A stretch of DNA of 64,000 nt from Nostoc edaphicum CCNP1411 (GTDB lineage Bacteria; Cyanobacteriota; Cyanobacteriia; Cyanobacteriales; Nostocaceae): contig NZ_CP054698.1 of the NCBI RefSeq assembly GCF_014023275.1, positions 2,914,001-2,978,000 of the forward strand, read 5' to 3'. Positions 17,301-23,735 of this stretch are shown piece after piece; the stretch's first letter is position 1; every line of letters starts with the position of its first letter. Below the pieces are notes generated by a model. It had not been told where the DNA came from and made no database searches. It worked only from the letters and a program-made list of their open reading frames with translations. The position numbers and the translations under genes were made by a program.

Positions 17301-18698
17301 ATGTTAGAAGGTTCAATCCTACAACAGATGGAAGCAGCCCATCGCCACACCACCAGGCCAATTCGATTCGGTGTTTACTACAAAAATACCTTAGTTGCCC
17401 TGTGCCATGCTTTAGAAGACCATATCTTAACCGATGACGGCACACCCTTAGTCATCGCAGCCTTCCAACAAGGTAAATGGTATCTACAAGAAGCTGAACG
17501 ATATGCAGACATCGCCCAATGTAGTTGCCAAATTGCCATCATGGCTGCCGCTGAATCTGGCTTTGCTGAACATCCTACCAGCCAGCTACCCAATGTAGAC
17601 TTAGTAGGATTAGATGCAGGCGATCCAGTGGCACAAGAGTGGCACTTAATTATTTTATCGCCTAAATACACAGCAATGGTAATTTGTCAAGAATTATCAG
17701 AGGCTGATTATGGTAGTGTTGGAGTGCCGACATCAGACTTAGAGCGCAAATTTTATGGCTTGTGGACATTTGAGCCAGAGTTAGTGCAAGAGACAGCAGA
17801 AATAGCGATCGCTCACATTAAAAAATACAACCCAGAATTGGCGGAAAAACTCACAGCTGATAAACAACAAATTGTACCGTCAATGGCCAGATCGGAAAAT
17901 TTAGGTGCAGTTGTCTCTCGTGTTGTAGATTACCTCCAAACAGGACAAGATAATTTATCCATCCCGACAGCGCTTCAGAAACAAACCCTAGATCGCAACT
18001 TGGTTTCTAACGAAATCCAAGCCTTTTTGCGAATGGCGCAACTGATGGATATGGCAGATATCAACAATCCAATGGCAGCTGCGGAAGTAGTAGTACTTGC
18101 TGAAGCGATCGCCCAGCTTTTGGATCTTCCCGCATGGCAAATTAAGAGATTGCGGCTAGCGGCTTTGTTACATCGCATAGATCCATTACAGAAAGCAGAA
18201 AGCGTTCTCACAGGTGGTATATCCACACGCTACCAAGAAGATGCACCCAGTTGTCCTTTAACTTGTCCCTTAGTACCGGGGGCGCAAGTATTGCGAACTA
18301 TGCCACGGCTGCGAGCAGTTGCCCAAATTATTACTCACCAAAGCGAGTGGTGGAATGGTACAGGGGAACCAGCAGGTTTAGCTGGAGATGAAATTCCCTT
18401 AGAGTCGAGGATTTTGGCATTATTAGCAGACTTTCAGTGGCGAGTCAATGAGCGAAAATCCTCAAATCAAAGCCGGGAACAGATATTTACTCAAGCATTA
18501 GATGAGTGCAAACAGCAACAATCTAACCGCTTTGACCCTAAACTTGTAGATACCCTAACTTTATTAGTTATGGGTTTACAACAGGGACTCGACTTACCCA
18601 TCATGACACCCAAATTCAGCGCCGGCATCTGGATACTCGATTCCCAATGGGATAGCCACAGCAAGATAAGTGAGCAGATTGGTAGTTACTTTACATGA
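17301..18698 (+). CDS. DICT sensory domain protein with HD-like domain
   Basis: This 465-residue protein begins with a DICT domain (about 1-165: MLEGSILQQMEAAHR, FGVYYKNTLVALCHALED, FYGLWTFEPELV), a sensory module tied to light or redox signalling in cyanobacteria. The second half (about 210-420) looks like a degenerate HD-GYP-type domain: LRLAALLHRID carries an H followed by D, and ITHQSEWWNGTGEPAGLAGDEIPLESRILALLADF matches the later part of such domains, but the catalytic HD and GYP motifs are incomplete. Its stop codon region overlaps the pentapeptide gene by 4 bases, implying translational coupling. Confidence 0.78.
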   Translation: MLEGSILQQMEAAHRHTTRPIRFGVYYKNTLVALCHALEDHILTDDGTPLVIAAFQQGKWYLQEAERYADIAQCSCQIAIMAAAESGFAEHPTSQLPNVDLVGLDAGDPVAQEWHLIILSPKYTAMVICQELSEADYGSVGVPTSDLERKFYGLWTFEPELVQETAEIAIAHIKKYNPELAEKLTADKQQIVPSMARSENLGAVVSRVVDYLQTGQDNLSIPTALQKQTLDRNLVSNEIQAFLRMAQLMDMADINNPMAAAEVVVLAEAIAQLLDLPAWQIKRLRLAALLHRIDPLQKAESVLTGGISTRYQEDAPSCPLTCPLVPGAQVLRTMPRLRAVAQIITHQSEWWNGTGEPAGLAGDEIPLESRILALLADFQWRVNERKSSNQSREQIFTQALDECKQQQSNRFDPKLVDTLTLLVMGLQQGLDLPIMTPKFSAGIWILDSQWDSHSKISEQIGSYFT

Positions 18699-19333
18699 AT
18701 ATTGAAGCCATTAAATTAGGACAACTCAAACAACTTCCAGGGGCAAATTTAGAAGATGAGGAACTCTCCCGACTAGATTTAAGCCGGGTTAATCTTGCTG
18801 GCGCTACCCTTGTCGGCACTAATTTCGCTGGTTCTAAGCTCGAAGGTGGACATTTGGAGGGGGCAAATTTGATGGGAGCCAACCTCCAAGAAACTGACTT
18901 ACGGGCGAATTTGATGGGAGCAAACCTGATGCAGGCAGATTTAACGGGCGCTGACTTGCGGGGTAGCAATTTGCGTGGCGCTAACTTGATGGGAGCAAGA
19001 CTCAGTGATGTGTCATTGGTGGGTGCTTTCTTGAGTGGTGCTAATTTAATGAATGTGAACTTGCAAGGCGTAGACTTGCGCGGTGCTGACTTGCGCGGTG
19101 CAAACCTGACTGGGGCAAATCTTAAAGGTGCAGATTTGAGTCGCGCCGATTTGCAAGGTGCTTTGTTGAGTGAAGCAAACCTGGAAGAAGCTGATTTACG
19201 GGGGGCGAATTTGGCGGGGGCGAATTTGACGGGAGCGAATTTACTTTGTGCAGAGTTAGAAGGTACAAATTTGAGCGGCGTTAATTTGAATAAAGCGTGT
19301 TTGGTGGGGACAGTAGTAGAAACGCTTGCGTAA
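18695..19333 (+). CDS. Pentapeptide repeat protein
   Basis: This 212-residue protein is almost entirely A(D/N)LXX pentapeptides from about residue 15 (for example ANLMGANLQE, ADLRGSNLRG, ANLTGANLKG), which should fold into a right-handed quadrilateral beta-helix. It has no signal peptide or membrane segment. Start ATG at 18695 overlaps the end of the DICT gene. The repeat phase shifts around LQETDLRANLMG. Functions of most cyanobacterial members are unknown; DNA mimicry as in Qnr is one possibility but nothing here proves it. Confidence 0.92.
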   Translation: MNIEAIKLGQLKQLPGANLEDEELSRLDLSRVNLAGATLVGTNFAGSKLEGGHLEGANLMGANLQETDLRANLMGANLMQADLTGADLRGSNLRGANLMGARLSDVSLVGAFLSGANLMNVNLQGVDLRGADLRGANLTGANLKGADLSRADLQGALLSEANLEEADLRGANLAGANLTGANLLCAELEGTNLSGVNLNKACLVGTVVETLA

Positions 19334-19390
19334 ACATTGCACCAAAAAACCACCTATGCCGATTATTTGTATTTTCGAGGACTACCCATA

Positions 19391-19633
19391 ATGACACCTG
19401 TCGTCGCACAAGTCTCAATTACCGCAATCATTCCCATGTTGAGCGCGATCGCAAATCGGCAATGGCAACAGTTCAAAGAACTGGAAGCAAATTTTGTATC
19501 CCAGTATGGAGTAGAGGTATGGCAAGATGTTTTTAATTTCCGTCTCAAGCCAGCACTAGATAAAGATTCTGACAGATGGCTACTGTTTCAGTGGTGTGGT
19601 GAAGGAATTATCTCAGTCAAAAATGTGGCGTAG
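19391..19633 (+). CDS. Small hypothetical protein
   Basis: This 80-residue protein starts at the ATG at 19391 (MTPVVAQVSITAIIPMLSA). A TTG at 19337 would add 18 residues. It contains WQQFKELEANFVSQYGVEVWQDVFNFRLKP and DRWLLFQWCGEG, a plausible folded and conserved small protein. It follows the pentapeptide gene by 57 bases on the same strand. I recognise no family. Confidence 0.55.
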   Translation: MTPVVAQVSITAIIPMLSAIANRQWQQFKELEANFVSQYGVEVWQDVFNFRLKPALDKDSDRWLLFQWCGEGIISVKNVA

Positions 19634-19665
19634 CGCGATCGCGCAAGGTGAATTATGGCGATCGT

Positions 19666-20136
19666 TTAATTAAAAACTTCTCCTAAGTGCGCTCTTAATG
19701 CATCGATACTGCCCCACTGATTCATCAAGCCTTCACTAGACAACAATTTAGCTTTAGTGTCATACCAACTCCAGTTGGCTCTCATTTCCTTCTTATCAAG
19801 AGGAATACGGCTGGGATTATTGAAATCAGCAATCCAATGAACCTTAACCCATCGGAAAATACCCCATGTACCTATTTCCCATTGAGGTTTATCTTCACTT
19901 CCCTCATTAACCAGTTCAACTACGTGCGTCAAGTATCGCTCGTCGTACCCATCCGGTTTTTGAGAAAGGATGATAAGAGATCCTTTTGGTAAGTTAAAGG
20001 CGTGAGTATGTACACCCTCACTCTCTTTAAAGTTTTTAAAGTTTAACTGAAAGTAAGCTCCAACAGGATAGCTTTCATACGCCCAATCTTTATCATCATT
20101 GACATTTTTGATATATTCCAGACGACTACAATCCAT
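19666..20136 (-). CDS. Hypothetical protein
   Basis: This 156-residue soluble protein is rich in Trp and charged residues (WAYESYPVGAYFQLNF, YLTHVVELVNEG, WEIGTWGIFRWVKVHWIADF, MRANWSWYDTKAKLL). I do not recognise a family, though the middle part has the look of a beta-rich ligand or nucleic-acid binding fold. It lies alone between convergent and same-strand neighbours. A/T-rich DNA upstream carries its likely promoter. Confidence 0.6.
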   Translation of the reverse strand: MDCSRLEYIKNVNDDKDWAYESYPVGAYFQLNFKNFKESEGVHTHAFNLPKGSLIILSQKPDGYDERYLTHVVELVNEGSEDKPQWEIGTWGIFRWVKVHWIADFNNPSRIPLDKKEMRANWSWYDTKAKLLSSEGLMNQWGSIDALRAHLGEVFN

Positions 20137-20276
20137 TATTTTTAACCCTAAATATTTATTGGATGTTTAATCTCTAAAAAACTTTTGGCTAAAGTCTGAC
20201 ACTTTGCCCAAATGGAATATTAATGTAGTTTCTTTTTAGCCGATATTTTATTTTTCTACAAGTTCATTACCCATTT

Positions 20277-21101
20277 TTAACTTTTCACTGTTCGCCCTCG
20301 TATCCACAAAGCTAGTACACTCATTAACAACACCCCCATCACTCCTTGCAGGGGGTTATTATTCACACCAGTTACCCAATCAGGAACTTGACCAGAATAT
20401 TTCACTAATTTACCTACATTAATAATGTAGTAACCCCAAACTAAACCACCATGCAAACCAATTGGAAAACCCAAGCGTCCCCTCCGCCAACGCTTTCCCC
20501 ATACTTGCGTTAACCCCAGCAGTACTAAAGCTGGAAATTGCGGCAGTGTATGAATAATTGCCTCCAAGGGTTTAATAAAGTGCAATGTAGCAAACGCAGT
20601 TGCATCTGTCCACAGTGCCACACGCAGACTGTAATCTCGTTGTAATTCATCTAGCAACCAGCCTCGGAATAACAATTCCTCAGCAAATCCAACACCTAAG
20701 CCAACAAGTAAACCCTCTAAAACAACTTTCAGCAAGAAAACTTTCGGTTGTTGCCACACCAACCAACCCAATAAACTTTGTACCCCAAAAAGTATCAGAA
20801 TATTAATTATCCCCAGAGCCAAACCACGCAGTAAATCCACACCGTTTTGCTGCGTGAATTCTAAGCCATAATGCCGCAGAATTTGGGGCTGTTGGTAGAC
20901 ATATTTACCCCATAATCTCAGGAGAAAAATAAATATTGCATATAACAATACCAATGTCAATATACTTTCTAAATTTGAATCATGCACTAGTAAGTATATT
21001 GGTGCAGCCAATGGCAACCATAGCAGCAATAAAGTCAAAATAAAAAAACCCAGCCTAATAGGGGCAGGGCGTTCGGCTAAACGGATAAGGTTTTTGTTCA
21101 T
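20277..21101 (-). CDS. CPBP family intramembrane metalloprotease (CAAX protease-like)
   Basis: This multi-pass membrane protein of about 274 residues has the family motifs FAEELLFRGWLLDEL (EEXXXR), FATLHFIKP (FXXXH) and GLHGGLVWGYY. These supply the glutamates and histidines of the intramembrane metalloprotease site. I use the ATG at 21101 (MNKNLIRLAERPAP); the ATG at 21155 would add 18 residues that run into repeat-like upstream DNA. Cyanobacterial members are mostly uncharacterised. clpS lies 72 bases upstream of this start on the same strand. Confidence 0.88.
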   Translation of the reverse strand: MNKNLIRLAERPAPIRLGFFILTLLLLWLPLAAPIYLLVHDSNLESILTLVLLYAIFIFLLRLWGKYVYQQPQILRHYGLEFTQQNGVDLLRGLALGIINILILFGVQSLLGWLVWQQPKVFLLKVVLEGLLVGLGVGFAEELLFRGWLLDELQRDYSLRVALWTDATAFATLHFIKPLEAIIHTLPQFPALVLLGLTQVWGKRWRRGRLGFPIGLHGGLVWGYYIINVGKLVKYSGQVPDWVTGVNNNPLQGVMGVLLMSVLALWIRGRTVKS

Positions 21102-21144
21102 ACCAAGTAAGTCACTAAACACCAGCCAATACTCTAAACTTCGA

Positions 21145-21172
21145 CTAATGACCAATGACCAATGACCAATGA
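21145..21172. repeat. Short heptamer repeat (ACCAATG)
   Basis: Three copies of ACCAATG-type heptamers lie between clpS and the CPBP gene, another STRR insertion. Confidence 0.75.
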
Positions 21173-21454
21173 CTATTCATCAGGTTCAATCGTGCTACTT
21201 AAACCGTGACTTTTCAATGTTTCGCAATAAAACTCAGCGTGTTCCAGGGCGCAAGTAATAACTAAAGCTAGCCCGTTAGTATGGGCTTCCATCATGATGC
21301 TAACAGCTTGGGGTTGGGTAAGGCTTGGCACAGTGGCTATTAGTGACTGCACAACATGCTCCATCGAGTTGTAGTCGTCGTTATGGAGCAAAACGCGATA
21401 CCGAGGCGCGAGCTTGCGGGTTGTGGAAGGCTTTTGAATGGTTTCAACTGACAC
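21173..21454 (-). CDS. clpS: ATP-dependent Clp protease adaptor ClpS
   Basis: This 93-residue adaptor binds the N-domain of ClpC and delivers N-degron substrates. It has YRVLLHNDDYNSMEHVVQSL (the substrate-binding signature with NDDYN), AVSIMMEAHTNG and CALEHAEFYCETLKSHGLS. The family norm is about 95-100 residues. Start is ATG at 21454. Cyanobacteria often carry two ClpS paralogues; this is the standard type. Confidence 0.95.
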   Translation of the reverse strand: MSVETIQKPSTTRKLAPRYRVLLHNDDYNSMEHVVQSLIATVPSLTQPQAVSIMMEAHTNGLALVITCALEHAEFYCETLKSHGLSSTIEPDE

Positions 21455-21751
21455 GGCTCTTTGCTCTTTTCTCGTTACTTCACTACAACAAAGTCTCTGT
21501 TTTGCGATCGCTTAACAGTGTTTCACCTATTCTATAGTATTTCTGCTCAGATACTATGCTAGGAAAACCCTTTGCTGCCAGGGATTGGTCGTATTAGTTT
21601 TGCGTAGCTACTTGTGAGGCAGATGTCTAAGACATGGCTGCCATAAGAGTGCTACCCTAATCTTACAGAAGCTTTCCTTAAACGTAGCGCATTTTCACTT
21701 TTAAGATTAAGGAAGTTGCAAAATAATCCTTGCCCCTGCCCAAACTGCATA

Positions 21752-22120
21752 ATGATGGACATGAGCCTAGATTTTCTTCAACCGGGACAAATTGTGTCTT
21801 TAGAGTATGGCGACAGAAATCTGTATGCAGAAGTTATTCAATTTGTGGTTTCTCGCCATTTATGCTGGGTGCGTCCTTTATTAATGGTTACTTGGACTCA
21901 AGAATCGCCGCTAATTACCGATTTGCGAGATGCATCTGACTTGCTTTGGCCTGCCAATTTATTTCGACCAGCTTTAGATACAGAAGTAATTACCTTCTTG
22001 AGCCAACTTTTAGCAAAAGAACCAAAAACTGAACCTGACTCAGTAGCCAAGCAGCAACTCAATCAGTTTATTCACCAACTTTGGCAAGCATACCAAGAGG
22101 GATTGGGCATTAGGGATTAG
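21752..22120 (+). CDS. Conserved cyanobacterial hypothetical protein
   Basis: The ATG at 21752 or 21755 gives about 122 residues; the frame also runs back to a TTG at 21716 through PCPCPNC. The protein has MSLDFLQPGQIVSLEYGDRNLYAEVIQFV, CWVRPLLM, ITDLRDASDLLWPANLFRPALD and a helical C-terminus. It looks like a small beta-barrel plus helix protein. I recognise the pattern as conserved in cyanobacteria but know no function. The gene is divergent from clpS. Confidence 0.7.
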   Translation: MMDMSLDFLQPGQIVSLEYGDRNLYAEVIQFVVSRHLCWVRPLLMVTWTQESPLITDLRDASDLLWPANLFRPALDTEVITFLSQLLAKEPKTEPDSVAKQQLNQFIHQLWQAYQEGLGIRD

Positions 22121-22585
22121 AGAATTAGGCATCGGTCATTGGTCATTGGGTATTGAGATTTAGGAGTTAAAAGTATTTCTCTCCCCCTGCTCCCTCGTCT
22201 TTCCCCTCGCTCCTCATAAACCGTAGCGAATACCAGCATCTTTCATTCGTTGAATCCCTTCTTCTAACCGCTCATCGCTAATAATTAAAGCAATTCGGAA
22301 AAAGCCTTCTCCTGATGGACTGTAACCAATAAATCTAATTACAAGAATGCCACATTTGTCAAGTAGTAATTCCGCTTGTGGACAATTTCAGCAAACAGGT
22401 AGGGAGGAATTTTTTCTAGGTGTTTAGCCAACTGCATGGCGATTTACTACGAATGCACAATGTAGAGGGTCGTTAGCACAGTTTACGCCATATTTAGATA
22501 TTTAAATAATCAACCTCATAGATAAATACAAGCAGTGATATTGCCCTTGTTATCCCCCATGTCTAAACTTAAATTACGAATTATT
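22121..22585. other. Gap with STRR and aminotransferase remnant
   Basis: The region opens with GGTCATTGGTCATTGGGT-like heptamers (22135-22152), then the aminotransferase relic, then about 200 bases with no recognised content before the next small gene. Confidence 0.55.
22214..22387 (-). pseudogene. C-terminal remnant of a class I/II aminotransferase
   Basis: The minus-strand frame encodes LLDKCGILVI, then GYSPSGEGFFRIALIIS, DERLEEGIQRMKDAGIRYGL and a stop. This matches the end of the aspartate/LL-diaminopimelate aminotransferase family. An in-frame stop lies at 22388-22390 and the rest of the roughly 390-residue enzyme is absent. This is a decayed relic, probably of a duplicated or deleted gene. 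Confidence 0.75.
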
Positions 22586-22786
22586 TTAATATCCTAGGCT
22601 AGGAACCAACTGGACTCGTCCAGCATCCATCTCTGCCATTAATAATTCTAAAGCTTCGTAATCAACATCAGAAATGTAACCAAGTTCCGTCAGTTCTGAG
22701 TTTATTTCATTTTCTATCTCAGGAGTTAGTTTTTTAATGTCAAGAGCTTTTTCTACCAATTTACGAATAGCGTACTGAGTTCTCAT
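22586..22786 (-). CDS. Small conserved protein, function unknown
   Basis: This 66-residue acidic protein contains AIRKLVEKALDIKKLTPEIE, INSELTELGYISDVDYEALE and LLMAEMDAGRVQLVPS. It looks like a small helical protein of a cyanobacterial family with many paralogues. Start is ATG at 22786. A CRP-like palindrome lies about 80 bases upstream of it. Confidence 0.65.
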   Translation of the reverse strand: MRTQYAIRKLVEKALDIKKLTPEIENEINSELTELGYISDVDYEALELLMAEMDAGRVQLVPSLGY

Positions 22787-23257
22787 AAGTAATAACCCAA
22801 CTGTAATATGATACTAATCATCCCAGATCAGTCTCAGTATAAAGAGTGATCAAATACTAACTTACTAGTGATATATATCACAATTTAACTAGTTAGATAG
22901 ATAATTTGCTATGACTTTCCGGTATACCATTAGCAACGCTAAAGTGGGAGATTTAACCTACCGTTAAGACTTGGCTAAATTAGCTCTAGTTATAGACTAG
23001 GCAAGGTTTCTCAGCATAGTTACTGATAATTTGTCTGCTCTATGGCTGTCTATAGTTGATTGTTTTTGAACTGAGATAAAAAAAAAGTATATATAAACAC
23101 ATTTTAGCCTGGAATTATAACAATCTTTAAACAGACATACTAAAGCAATAAAGATTCAGCAAAGAGAGCTAAGACGTATGGTCGATGCAACAAAATAGAG
23201 TTTATGTTCAAATAATCCTTAGCTTGACGCTTCGACAATTCTCAACAGGATGTAACT
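22787..23257. other. Divergent region upstream of the STAS gene
   Basis: This 471-base A/T-rich region carries the CRP-like site at 22867-22882 and presumably promoters for both flanking genes. No open frame of note. Confidence 0.5.
22867..22882. promoter_or_regulatory. CRP-like operator AGTGA-N6-TCACA
   Basis: AGTGATATATATCACA differs from the CRP-family consensus TGTGA-N6-TCACA by one base. It lies 81 bases before the 22786 start and about 375 bases before the STAS gene. cAMP-receptor proteins with this site preference exist in Anabaena. Confidence 0.5.
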
Positions 23258-23587
23258 ATGCAAGCAGTGCTTAACTATCCCAAGATTGCAGTTATTCGCC
23301 CCCAAGGGTGTTTGAATGCTGCAAACGCCTTGGAATTTGAACGAGATATGACTACAGCGTTGGCACAAAATGGTATTTCCATCTTGGTAGTAGACCTAGC
23401 AGCCGTAGAATCCTTAGACAGTGCGGGGTTGATGGCATTGTTATCTACACACAAGCTGGCTCTTACTTTAGGACGGAGTTGCCAGCTTTGCGCTGTTGCT
23501 CCAACAATTAGAATTATTTTTGAACTGACGCAACTCGATAGGGTATTTGAAATATTAGACGGTGAAACCGAGTTGGCCCAAATATAA
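23258..23587 (+). CDS. STAS domain protein (anti-sigma factor antagonist type)
   Basis: This 109-residue single-domain protein has a beta-strand start (VIRPQGCLNAANALEFERDM) and the conserved SLDSAGLMALLSTHKLA segment, in which Ser of DSAGL is the usual phosphorylation site of SpoIIAA-like antagonists. The C-terminus reads IIFELTQLDRVFEIL. It probably works in a phosphorylation-controlled partner switch, but no anti-sigma kinase or phosphatase is adjacent. AGGATG lies before the ATG. Confidence 0.9.
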   Translation: MQAVLNYPKIAVIRPQGCLNAANALEFERDMTTALAQNGISILVVDLAAVESLDSAGLMALLSTHKLALTLGRSCQLCAVAPTIRIIFELTQLDRVFEILDGETELAQI

Positions 23588-23735
23588 CTTTATGTAAAAT
23601 CACAAAGGTTCGGACAATAAGTGGAGTTTATGTAAAGGAGTTGTAAGTTGCAACGATAAACTCTGTTAGAAGACCTAATTCAATGCTAAGGTTGGGATCG
23701 AGTAGCTGTAATTAAGGTAGCTAGAAGATAGCACA

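Noticed and set aside
18691..19353. Long minus-strand frame opposite the pentapeptide gene
   Set aside because: It is the shadow of the regular pentapeptide repeats; the plus-strand product is clearly the real protein.
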